This document shows positions 34,901 to 42,978 of a stretch of 64,000 nt of DNA, in pieces. Location: positions 1 to 64,000 of the forward strand of contig RQOG01000105.1 of assembly GCA_003854985.1 (NCBI GenBank), in the 5' to 3' direction. The DNA is from Calditrichota bacterium (lineage in GTDB: Bacteria; Calditrichota; Calditrichia; Calditrichales; Calditrichaceae). A model generated the notes under the pieces. The model had not been told where the DNA came from and did not search any database. It worked only from the letters and a program-made list of their open reading frames with translations. Within the stretch, counting starts at the first letter, position 1; every line of letters begins with the position of its first letter. The translations under genes and the position numbers were made by a program.

Positions 34901-36759
34901 TGGCTGGAAATCTGCTGCTAATCTCAAAAAAACCGAATAACCCGGAATTTAACGATAAAAAAAATAAGCTGATTAAATTCATAGATCAAACCCTTCGTCC
35001 TTATTTCAACGGGGTGAATTATTATTCGGAATCAGATGATTATTTTCTGACGGAATTTAAAAAAGATAACCGTCCTAAAATGTACAGGGATTCAAAGAAT
35101 AATTGGCTGGTCTTTGAAGGCATGGTTTTTAGTCTGAATGAAACAAAAACCTTTAATGCCGAAGAACTGTGGAAACTGTATAAACAGGATGAGCGCCGGT
35201 TTGCGGATAAACTTGATGGTCATTTTGTCATCAAACTTTATGATGCTGAACAGGACAAATATCTCATTATCAATGATTTCATAAAAGCGAAAACGAATTA
35301 TTATGTTGAGACGGATGAATATATTTTGTTTACGCCTTTTCTGATCACATCAGGTATTATTATAAACACCGAACCGGATTTGGAGGCGCTGAATGAATAT
35401 TTCTGGCGCTATTATGTGCTTTCCGAAAAAACGCTTTTCAGGGACGTGAAGCGTTTATCCCCAGCCAGCATTTATGAAATTAAGAATTCTAAGATCAGTA
35501 AAAGAACATATTGGGAGTTTCCAAAAGAACTGACAAAATCTTCTTTTGACGAGTCTGTTTCCAATTTTGTGGACAGTATAAAGGAAACAGCCCGGCTGAT
35601 GCATTCCGTGTTCGGCAAGCCAAGCAGCGATCTGACTCAGGGTCAGGATTCACGGATTATTATGTCGGCCTTTCTAAAACAAAATTTACCGGTAACAACT
35701 ACGATTTTTGGCGAAGATAATTTCAGTGAAGTTAAAAATGTCGCCCTGATGGCTAAGCGACATCACCTGGATCATCATACGTTGCATATAAAAGCTGATT
35801 TTGACGAGCATATCTGGGAATATTTCAAACGCGCGGTTATTCTTGGAAGCGGCGACGAGCCGGGATACTTATTAGGTAGAATTTTGCACATGCGCGATCA
35901 GCAAGCTGAATATGGAAATGTGCTGCTGAACGGAGCCGGCGGCCCTTTCTATAAAGACTGTTTCTGGGAAGAAGTCTATGCGCTGAATTTTTACAGAGAA
36001 CCCGGAAAAATCGATCCGGGGAAATTTTTAAAACTCAGGATAATGAATAAGAATTATGAAGATTCTTTTTTTTCCAATGCGTTTTTAAAAGTAAAGCTGA
36101 ACTCCGCTAACTACTTTCTTGCCATGCTCGAAGATTCCATAGCCGGGTACAAGCATCTTCCAATTTCTATGCAGATTGATAAATTTGCCCTGTATAAATG
36201 GCAAAATTATGCCTTAACCGGTAATAATGTTTCTAACATAGCTTATAATTCTTTTTCGCCTCTTTTACTAAGAAGAAATCTTGAAATAGGGGTAAACATG
36301 CCGGCCCAATGGCGCTGGAATAAATCCAAATTCCAGAGAACGGTAATGTATGCCATCGACCCGGCGCTGGCCAGAGAGAAAACCGATTTCGGCGGCATCA
36401 ATATGGTTCCTAAAAATGCGATCACCTTTATTCCGTTTTATTTTCGCTATGTATTCAAGCAATCGGAACGCATGCGCAATAAAATGTTAAATCGTTTGGG
36501 ATATAAAGTTAAAACGCATTTACAGGCCGCCTGGGATTATATACCCGTTTATAAACGGTTGTTTGAACATGAGGAAATGCAGAAACTTTTACATTATCCG
36601 GTTATGCACATGGCGGCTTTTCTGGATGCAGATAAATGGAAGGATTATACGGGACGTTTTGCCCAAAAAAAGATTAATAATCAAAATGATTTTGAACATT
36701 TATATAAAATAGCAACAATGGAATATCTGCTGAAATTAGCCAAATCAATTAATAAATAG
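34900..36759 (+). CDS. Asparagine-synthetase-like amidotransferase without N-terminal Cys
   Basis: This 619-residue protein has the AsnB layout: a glutaminase-like N-terminal domain (about 1-215) and an ATP-pyrophosphatase domain (about 225-500). The PP-loop is altered (LTQGQDSRIIMSAF where SGGxDS is usual). The expected catalytic Cys2 of class II amidotransferases is absent, since the protein starts MAGNLLL. Homologues in capsule and O-antigen loci are thought to amidate uronic acids. It overlaps the epimerase gene by one base (TGATG). Without Cys2 it may use free ammonia or ammonia from another subunit. Confidence 0.75.
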   Translation: MAGNLLLISKKPNNPEFNDKKNKLIKFIDQTLRPYFNGVNYYSESDDYFLTEFKKDNRPKMYRDSKNNWLVFEGMVFSLNETKTFNAEELWKLYKQDERRFADKLDGHFVIKLYDAEQDKYLIINDFIKAKTNYYVETDEYILFTPFLITSGIIINTEPDLEALNEYFWRYYVLSEKTLFRDVKRLSPASIYEIKNSKISKRTYWEFPKELTKSSFDESVSNFVDSIKETARLMHSVFGKPSSDLTQGQDSRIIMSAFLKQNLPVTTTIFGEDNFSEVKNVALMAKRHHLDHHTLHIKADFDEHIWEYFKRAVILGSGDEPGYLLGRILHMRDQQAEYGNVLLNGAGGPFYKDCFWEEVYALNFYREPGKIDPGKFLKLRIMNKNYEDSFFSNAFLKVKLNSANYFLAMLEDSIAGYKHLPISMQIDKFALYKWQNYALTGNNVSNIAYNSFSPLLLRRNLEIGVNMPAQWRWNKSKFQRTVMYAIDPALAREKTDFGGINMVPKNAITFIPFYFRYVFKQSERMRNKMLNRLGYKVKTHLQAAWDYIPVYKRLFEHEEMQKLLHYPVMHMAAFLDADKWKDYTGRFAQKKINNQNDFEHLYKIATMEYLLKLAKSINK

Positions 36760-36805
36760 ATAAATATCTACAAAAAAACTTGCAAATATATTTTGATATG
36801 TATAT

Positions 36806-36832
36806 ATTTCGAGTAAAATAATTACTCGAAAT
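36806..36832. promoter_or_regulatory. 11-bp perfect inverted repeat, candidate operator
   Basis: ATTTCGAGTAA (36806-36816) and TTACTCGAAAT (36822-36832) are exact reverse complements with a 5-bp AATAA spacer. The right arm ends four bases before the ATG of the winged-helix regulator gene, so it covers the ribosome-binding region. It could be the autoregulatory operator of that protein or an mRNA hairpin blocking translation. Confidence 0.7.
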
Positions 36833-36836
36833 AAGT

Positions 36837-37397
36837 ATGTTAAATAAACTCATTACATCAGAAACACGTGTCAGATTACTGCTGCGCTTTTTGCTTAATC
36901 CGGAAGCCAGGGGGTATTTGCGTCAACTGGCCAAGGAATTTAACGAATCGACCAATGGTATCCGGGTGGAATTGAACCGGCTGGATGAGGCACAGATTCT
37001 CAAATCTCATACAGAAGGGCGGAATAAAATTTTTCAGGCGAATACCGATCATCCGCTTTTTAACGAATTACGGAATATTGTGCTGAAATCCACGGGTATC
37101 GATAAGGTTATTTCGGATATTCTGCATAAAATCGGCAAGTTGGAATTGGCTTTTATCCGCGGCGATTATGCATTGGGAAAAGATTCCGGGTTAATTGACC
37201 TGGTAATTGTGGGTGAAGACATTAATCTTGAAGAAGTTGAACGGGTAAGGTTAAAAACGGAAAAACTGATAAACCGAAAAATTGTAATATTAAATCTTAC
37301 AAAAGAAGAATACCAAAAATTACAGGGTAATTTTCAAAAAGCATCTTGTTTTATACTGTTTTCAAATAAAAATAATAGCGGAGAACTTCAGGGATGA
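36837..37397 (+). CDS. Winged-helix transcriptional regulator with degenerate nucleotidyltransferase-like domain
   Basis: This is a 186-residue protein. Residues 1-75 form a winged helix (RVRLLLRFLLNPEARGYLRQLAKEF with recognition helix NGIRVELNRL). The C-terminal half contains AFIRGDYALGKDSGLIDLVIVG, which resembles the GS-x-ARGE...DSDIDL core of minimal nucleotidyltransferases but lacks most acidic residues. Such regulators recur inside polysaccharide loci of FCB and other bacteria. The 77-bp gap before it, the only sizeable one in the 21.9-38.8 kb stretch, holds an 11-bp inverted repeat, suggesting autoregulation and a separate promoter for the downstream genes. The next gene overlaps by four bases. 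Confidence 0.78.
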   Translation: MLNKLITSETRVRLLLRFLLNPEARGYLRQLAKEFNESTNGIRVELNRLDEAQILKSHTEGRNKIFQANTDHPLFNELRNIVLKSTGIDKVISDILHKIGKLELAFIRGDYALGKDSGLIDLVIVGEDINLEEVERVRLKTEKLINRKIVILNLTKEEYQKLQGNFQKASCFILFSNKNNSGELQG

Positions 37398-38014
37398 TAG
37401 CCATAATAGACTATGGAATGGGTAATCTCCGTTCTGTTCAAAAAGCTTTTGAACGTTTAAAAATACCAGCGTTTATAACTTCGGATAAAAGTGAAATAAA
37501 GAGGGCTGATAAGATTATTCTTCCGGGCGTTGGAAATTTTCGTCACGGGATGGAAAATTTAAAAAGTATGAGTCTCTATGAGATTCTTAATTATAAGGTT
37601 TTAGAGGAAGATACTCCTATTCTTGGTATTTGTCTTGGAATGCAATTATTGACCAATTACAGTGAGGAGGGCGATTGCGCCGGTTTCGGATGGATTGATG
37701 CAAAGACGAAGGCAATATGTTTTGAAAACGATGACATAAAATTAAAAATTCCACACATGGGCTGGAACACATTGATTCCGATAAAGAAACACATGCTTTT
37801 TGAAGGGCATGATCCGGAGCAATCTTTTTATTTTGTACATTCTTTTTGTGTGCAGTGTATTTCGGATTATTGTCTTGCAAAGACGGAGTATGGAATAGCA
37901 TTCGCTTCAGTTATTAATAAAGGGCATATTTTCGGTATGCAATTTCATCCGGAAAAAAGCCATAAACAAGGTTTGAACTTATTAAAGAATTTTGCTGAGT
38001 ACAAAAATGTTTAG
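37394..38014 (+). CDS. hisH: HisH-type glutamine amidotransferase subunit (sugar-modification paralogue)
   Basis: This 206-residue class I glutamine amidotransferase releases ammonia from glutamine. The Cys nucleophile is in LGICLGMQLL and the His/Glu partners in GMQFHPEKSH. True HisH works with HisF in histidine synthesis. Here no other his gene is present, and a WbpG-type gene follows at 40.0 kb. This matches O-antigen loci in which HisH2/HisF2 feed ammonia to WbpG to make acetamidino sugars. It ends in an 8-bp overlap with hisF (ATGTTTAG). Confidence 0.87.
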   Translation: MIAIIDYGMGNLRSVQKAFERLKIPAFITSDKSEIKRADKIILPGVGNFRHGMENLKSMSLYEILNYKVLEEDTPILGICLGMQLLTNYSEEGDCAGFGWIDAKTKAICFENDDIKLKIPHMGWNTLIPIKKHMLFEGHDPEQSFYFVHSFCVQCISDYCLAKTEYGIAFASVINKGHIFGMQFHPEKSHKQGLNLLKNFAEYKNV

Positions 38015-38774
38015 GCCAAGAGTAATGCCATGCTTGCTTTTAAGCGGGAAAGGGCTGGTAAAGACGATACAATTTAAAGATGCCCGATATCTGGGTGATC
38101 CCATAAACGCTGTCCGGATATTTAATGAAAAAGAATCGGACGAATTAATCTTTATGGATATTAACGCTTCAAAAGAAAATCGTACAGTTGATCTCGACGT
38201 GGTTCGTCAGATTGGCGACGAATGCTTTATGCCGTTTGCTGTTGGCGGAGGAATAAGAACCATTGAATCGGTGCGTGAAATATTCAAGGCTGGAGCGGAA
38301 AAAGTGGTTTTAAATACAATAGCCGGTGAGAATCCTGATTTTATTGCCAAAATTGCAGATACATTCGGCAGCCAAAGCATCATAGTTTCCATAGATGTAA
38401 GGCGCAAAATGTCTGGAAAATATAAGGCTTATATTTTAAATGGCAGCAAGTCGATTTCTATCGATCCCGTTGAATTTGCCGGATTGGTTCAGGAAAAGGG
38501 CGCCGGCGAAATTCTGGTTAATTCTATTGACCGGGACGGTACAGGGGAAGGTTACGATTTGGATATTACAGCGAAAATAGCGGCTGCAGTTTCTATTCCG
38601 GTTATTGCCTGCGGTGGAGCAGGGAAATTGGAAGATTTGAAAATTATTGTTAAAAACAGTAAGGTTTCTGCAGTTGCCGCAGGAAGTATGTTTGTATTCC
38701 ATGGTGAAAGAAGAGCGGTATTAATTAATTATCCAGCCCAAAAAGAGTTGGAAAAATTATTAAGTTTGAATTAG
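38007..38774 (+). CDS. hisF: HisF-like subunit (ammonia-channel paralogue)
   Basis: This 255-residue (beta/alpha)8-barrel protein is homologous to the cyclase subunit of imidazole glycerol phosphate synthase. Conserved pieces include FAVGGGIRTIES, VSIDVRR and NSIDRDGTGEGYD. The first beta strand reads MPCLLLSGKG, where true HisF has CLDV with a catalytic Asp; here that Asp is Leu11. The second acid (in VSIDVRR) is kept. The protein therefore probably serves as an ammonia conduit for the WbpG-type amidotransferase rather than in histidine synthesis. The ATG at 38007 is preferred over an upstream TTG (37992). Confidence 0.87.
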   Translation: MFRPRVMPCLLLSGKGLVKTIQFKDARYLGDPINAVRIFNEKESDELIFMDINASKENRTVDLDVVRQIGDECFMPFAVGGGIRTIESVREIFKAGAEKVVLNTIAGENPDFIAKIADTFGSQSIIVSIDVRRKMSGKYKAYILNGSKSISIDPVEFAGLVQEKGAGEILVNSIDRDGTGEGYDLDITAKIAAAVSIPVIACGGAGKLEDLKIIVKNSKVSAVAAGSMFVFHGERRAVLINYPAQKELEKLLSLN

Positions 38775-38792
38775 AAAAGGCATCCTATTTAT

Positions 38793-39998
38793 ATGCGAAT
38801 CGGATTTGTAAGGGATACATATTTTACTAATGAGCCCCGGGGGCTGAATATAGCGAGAAAATTAGTTAAAGAGAGGTTTGAAGTTTTTGTGTTGTGCTAC
38901 GGTGATCACGATACAATTGAAAATCACCATGGTATAGTTATTCATCGTAAATATCTGAATAAAAAATTTAAAAAAGTATTTCGTCCTTTAATAAATACTT
39001 TCCCAATTTATTCATGGATTTGGATAAAAAAGATTAAGGAATTCATTATAACGTATAATATTGAAGTCCTTCAGGTCCATGATCTTTATATGCTGGGTTC
39101 TGCCATAAAGGCTAACAGAGAGTATAGATTACCTATAGTTGCTAATTTTCATGAGAATTATCCAGCAGCAGTTTTAACTTATAATTGGGCTAATTCAGTT
39201 AAAGGGAGAGCGCTGTTTCGTCCAAAAATATGGAAAAAGCTCCAAGGTGAATATTTACGGAATGTGGATAAAATAATAGTTACTTGCCAGGAATATAAAG
39301 AAAACTTACTCAAACTATATAATTATCTTTCGTCAGAAAATATTTTTGTCTATTTAAATGTGCCCGATTTAGATGAGTTCAATAATTATAAAATTTCTAA
39401 GGATGTCTTTGATAAAGGAGATAATTTTATACTATTTTATTTTGGGGTGAATGCAGAACGTCGGGGATTATTTATCATGCTGGACGCTCTTAAATTATTA
39501 GTCAAAAAACATTCCAATATAAAATTGCTTCTTATCGGGCCTGTAGATATAGCAGACATTGAAAGATTTAACATCTATCTGAATAATCCTGTTCTGAAAG
39601 ATCATATCATATTCTATGATTGGAAAGATATCAGTGAAATACCTTCATATATAGTGAAAAGTGATATTTGTTTATCGCCATTGTTAGAAAATGAGCATCA
39701 TAATACAACTATTGCCAATAAACTATTTCAATACATGTTGTTTGAAAAACCTATGGTTATAAGCGATTGTAAGCCTCAAGCTCGTCTAATAAAAGAAACG
39801 GAGGCAGGGGCTTTACATAAGGCGAATAAAGCGGAATCGTTAGCTGAGAAAGTTTTAGAATTATATGATGATCCAATTAGAAGGCTCAGCATGGGTAAGG
39901 CAGGAAAATTTTTTGTAAAGAAAAAATATAATACGGAAGTGGAATCAAAAAAAATTATTGAAATGTATAGAAATATTGAGAAAAATTTTAAAGGATAA
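38793..39998 (+). CDS. Family 4 glycosyltransferase
   Basis: This 401-residue GT-B glycosyltransferase has the N-terminal half RIGFVRDTYFTNEPRGLNIA and the donor half with LFYFGVNAERRGLFIML, ISEIPSYIVKSDICLSPL and LFQYMLFEKPMVISD. The last two are the typical GT4 motif region before the donor-contacting acid. It lies between hisF and wbpG, so it may transfer the amidino-uronic acid made by these genes; that is inference. Codon use is clearly AT-richer than in genes before 38 kb. Confidence 0.83.
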   Translation: MRIGFVRDTYFTNEPRGLNIARKLVKERFEVFVLCYGDHDTIENHHGIVIHRKYLNKKFKKVFRPLINTFPIYSWIWIKKIKEFIITYNIEVLQVHDLYMLGSAIKANREYRLPIVANFHENYPAAVLTYNWANSVKGRALFRPKIWKKLQGEYLRNVDKIIVTCQEYKENLLKLYNYLSSENIFVYLNVPDLDEFNNYKISKDVFDKGDNFILFYFGVNAERRGLFIMLDALKLLVKKHSNIKLLLIGPVDIADIERFNIYLNNPVLKDHIIFYDWKDISEIPSYIVKSDICLSPLLENEHHNTTIANKLFQYMLFEKPMVISDCKPQARLIKETEAGALHKANKAESLAEKVLELYDDPIRRLSMGKAGKFFVKKKYNTEVESKKIIEMYRNIEKNFKG

Positions 39999-40001
39999 TT
40001 A

Positions 40002-41117
40002 ATGTCAGGCGTTTATAAGATATGTAACAGATGTATATTGGATTCAAATATTCCGGATATTACCTTTGATAGTAATGGAATTTGTAGTTATTGTGCGCAA
40101 CATGATGAATTAGAAAAAAAATATCCTAAAGGAGATGCCGGAAAGAAACAATTGGATGCTTTGGTTCGAAAAATGAAAAAACAGGGTAAAAAGCATAAAT
40201 ACGATTGCATTGTAGGCGTAAGCGGAGGAGCCGACAGCACTTTTTCTTTATATCTGGCGGTCAAGTTAGGATTAAGACCTTTGGCGGTTTTGTTCGACAA
40301 CGGGTGGAATTCGGAAATTGCCGTATCCAATATCAAAAACGTGACGGATAAATTAGGAGTGGATCTGGAAACTTATGTTGTAGATTGGGAAGAATTCAAA
40401 TCGATACTTATTTCGTTTTTAAAAGCGTCGGTTCCGGATACGGATATACCGTCTGATATAGGGATAAAATCTACCTTGTACAGAACCGCTGCGGAAAATA
40501 AAATAGGTTATGTAATAACCGGTGTTAATTTCCGGACCGAAGGAATTATGCCCAGGAAGTGGAGTTACATGGATGGACGATATATAAAAAAAGTTCATAA
40601 GATGTTTAGTGGCACCGGAATTAAACATTTTCCAAACCTTACGCTGTTCGATTACATAAACTATATCTTTATAAAGAAAATCAAGGCGATTGGAATACTT
40701 AGGTACTTTGATTACGGGAAAGATGAAATTAAAAAAATCATTTCGGATGAACTGGGATGGCGTGATTATGGCGGTAAACATTTTGAATCGATTTTCACGC
40801 GTTTTAACCAGACAAAAATAAGATATGACAAATTTGGATATGATATGAGGTTAATTGAGTATGCAGCTTTGGTACGCTCAGGTTATATGTCGAGGATTGA
40901 TGCGTTGGAGAAGTTAAAAAAACCGCCTTATACAGATGAACAGCTTGAAGACGATGTGAATTATGTAATAAAAAAGCTCGGATTAACCAGAGATGAGTTC
41001 GATTATATTTATAATTTACCGCCCAAAAGCTATTTGGATTATCCGACTTATTATCCATTGTTTAATAAATTGCAGCCATTGATGCAATTTATTTCAAGAT
41101 TTGTGAAAAGAATATAA
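40002..41117 (+). CDS. wbpG: N-acetyl sugar amidotransferase, WbpG-like
   Basis: This 371-residue enzyme of the PP-loop ATPase class carries VGVSGGADSTFSLYLA (near residue 70). A Cys-rich N-terminal piece (CNRCILDS...CSYCAQHDE) may bind a metal. WbpG homologues, with HisH and HisF paralogues, convert the 3-acetamido group of a 2,3-diacetamido-uronic acid to an acetamidino group, as in Pseudomonas aeruginosa O-antigen. The presence of both partner genes nearby and of WbpB/D/E-like genes at 31-34 kb strongly supports this route. The stop is 41 bp before the wbqC-like gene. Confidence 0.88.
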   Translation: MSGVYKICNRCILDSNIPDITFDSNGICSYCAQHDELEKKYPKGDAGKKQLDALVRKMKKQGKKHKYDCIVGVSGGADSTFSLYLAVKLGLRPLAVLFDNGWNSEIAVSNIKNVTDKLGVDLETYVVDWEEFKSILISFLKASVPDTDIPSDIGIKSTLYRTAAENKIGYVITGVNFRTEGIMPRKWSYMDGRYIKKVHKMFSGTGIKHFPNLTLFDYINYIFIKKIKAIGILRYFDYGKDEIKKIISDELGWRDYGGKHFESIFTRFNQTKIRYDKFGYDMRLIEYAALVRSGYMSRIDALEKLKKPPYTDEQLEDDVNYVIKKLGLTRDEFDYIYNLPPKSYLDYPTYYPLFNKLQPLMQFISRFVKRI

Positions 41118-41158
41118 GATCAATAAAAAAAGAAAGAAATAAAGCGAGTTTAAACTTT

Positions 41159-41845
41159 ATGGGAAAAAAAGTTGCGATACTTCAGTCTAATTATATTCCA
41201 TGGAAAGGGTATTTTGATCTGATCAATATAGTTGATGAATTTATTATTTATGATAGTGCTCAATATACCAAACAAGATTGGAGAAATCGCAATAAAATAA
41301 AAACAAAAAATGGAATTCAATGGCTTTCTATTCCTGTAAAACATGTATCGATTTCCCAAGCTATTATAGATATAGAAATATGTCAGAGTAACTGGGGAGA
41401 AAAGCATTGGAGAACTCTCGAAGCAAATTATGCAAAAGCAAAATACTTTAAGAATTATCGGAAGGTTTTCAGCGAATTATATAAGACAAAAGAAATAAAA
41501 TTAAGCTCAATTAATAGCCTGTTTATTCATGCCATAAACGATATATTAGGTATAAAAACAAAAATAACATGGTCATCAGACTATGAATTAGTTGGCGGAC
41601 GGACAGAAAGATTGTTAAACCTTTGCATACAATCTGGAGCATCTACTTATTTATCCGGCCCGGCTGCTAAAAATTATCTGGATGAAGCATTATTTAAAAA
41701 AGCAGGTTTAATCGTTCAATGGATGGATTATTCGAGCTATCGTAAATATAATCAGTTATATCCGCCGTTTGATCATTATGTATCAATTATTGATCTGATA
41801 TTTAATGAAGGGCCTAATGCAGTAAAATTTATGAAGAGTTTTTAA
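41159..41845 (+). CDS. WbqC family protein
   Basis: This 228-residue protein matches the WbqC family: VAILQSNYIPWKGYFDLI at the start, then DEFIIYDSAQYTKQDWRNRN and LSIPVKH. WbqC proteins recur in O-antigen and capsule loci next to amino-sugar genes, and a role in modifying an amino sugar is likely but not certain. Here it is four bases before a sulfotransferase gene and close to a wecE-like aminotransferase. Confidence 0.85.
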   Translation: MGKKVAILQSNYIPWKGYFDLINIVDEFIIYDSAQYTKQDWRNRNKIKTKNGIQWLSIPVKHVSISQAIIDIEICQSNWGEKHWRTLEANYAKAKYFKNYRKVFSELYKTKEIKLSSINSLFIHAINDILGIKTKITWSSDYELVGGRTERLLNLCIQSGASTYLSGPAAKNYLDEALFKKAGLIVQWMDYSSYRKYNQLYPPFDHYVSIIDLIFNEGPNAVKFMKSF

Positions 41846-41849
41846 AACT

Positions 41850-42977
41850 ATGCAATTTGTTTTTATTACAGGTATGTTTCGCAGCGGAACAACCCTAATT
41901 GAAAAAATACTTACAAACCACAATAATGGTTATATTGCTTCGCAGCCAGTTCCATTCTTATACATAAAATTAAAAGAAATTTTCAACAAGAAAAATAATT
42001 TGTCTTCAATTCCATATGCAATAAATCCGAATTTCCCAAATCATTTTAATTTAAACTCCTTTACTCACTTTTTAGAAAAGCGAAAAATAACACGGAGTTT
42101 TATTGCCAAAATTTTCGAAGATATGAAGAATTATTCAGGATGCTGGACTCCGAATATATTTAATATTGTTGATAAAATAAAAGAAAATAGTCTATCCGGT
42201 TTTTATCGCCAAATATGTGAAATAACTGATTTAAACGACTATGATAAATCTATTTTGTTTAGAGGTTCTAAAGAAATTATTTGTGAAGATTTTATAGAAT
42301 ATTTTTTAAAAAATAATATAAAAGTAATTTTAATTATACGAGATCCACGCGATATTGTTGTTTCATCTAATTTTTCCCAGAAAAACAATTATATCGGGCA
42401 AAAACGTCCGATTATTTACATATTGCGTATGTGGAGAAAAAGTATTGCTTATTCTTTATTTTTTAAGAATAATCCCAACTTTTTATCTGTGCAATATGAG
42501 CATTTAATTAAAACACCCATGGAAGTTTTAGAATTAATTACGAATTTTCTCCAGGTAAATTCTTTTAGTAATGATTTCATTACAAATGAGCTTAAAACTC
42601 AGGACGGTAAAATCTGGAAAGGAAATTCTTCTTTTGGGCGGAAAAAACTAATTGATTCGACTTCAATCGGAAATTATACTAAAGCGCTTGATATGCAAAC
42701 AATAAATTATATTGAAACAATATGCAGACCGGAAATGAACTACTTAGGATATAAAATAAAAACCGAGTTTCAGGAGTCATGTATACAACAATTTAAAGAA
42801 GAATATAAAAACATTCATCAGGCTTTTACACAATTTCCTATAACACAGAGCCAAATTGCTTCTGAGGAACTCACCAGGATTAGTATTCTTAAAAGTCAGA
42901 AGCATCGACTAAACAATATAGAAAAGTATTTCTTATTTAATAACGTATATGATATCTTAAAAAAATATATGGATTAA
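41850..42977 (+). CDS. Sulfotransferase
   Basis: This 375-residue cytoplasmic protein has both signatures of PAPS-dependent sulfotransferases. The 5'-phosphosulfate loop is ITGMFRSGTTLIEKIL at the N-terminus. The 3'-phosphate site is LIIRDPRDIVVSSNF near residue 165. It should move sulfate from PAPS to a hydroxyl or amine on a glycan or lipid. It lies inside the polysaccharide locus between wbqC-like and wecE-like genes, so the glycan is probably sulfated. The PAPS-forming genes are not in the window. Strongly AT-rich. Confidence 0.85.
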   Translation: MQFVFITGMFRSGTTLIEKILTNHNNGYIASQPVPFLYIKLKEIFNKKNNLSSIPYAINPNFPNHFNLNSFTHFLEKRKITRSFIAKIFEDMKNYSGCWTPNIFNIVDKIKENSLSGFYRQICEITDLNDYDKSILFRGSKEIICEDFIEYFLKNNIKVILIIRDPRDIVVSSNFSQKNNYIGQKRPIIYILRMWRKSIAYSLFFKNNPNFLSVQYEHLIKTPMEVLELITNFLQVNSFSNDFITNELKTQDGKIWKGNSSFGRKKLIDSTSIGNYTKALDMQTINYIETICRPEMNYLGYKIKTEFQESCIQQFKEEYKNIHQAFTQFPITQSQIASEELTRISILKSQKHRLNNIEKYFLFNNVYDILKKYMD

Positions 42978-42978
42978 A

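Noticed and set aside
37394-38774. Histidine biosynthesis operon
   Set aside because: Only hisH and hisF paralogues are present, HisF lacks a catalytic Asp, and the neighbours are sugar-modification genes.
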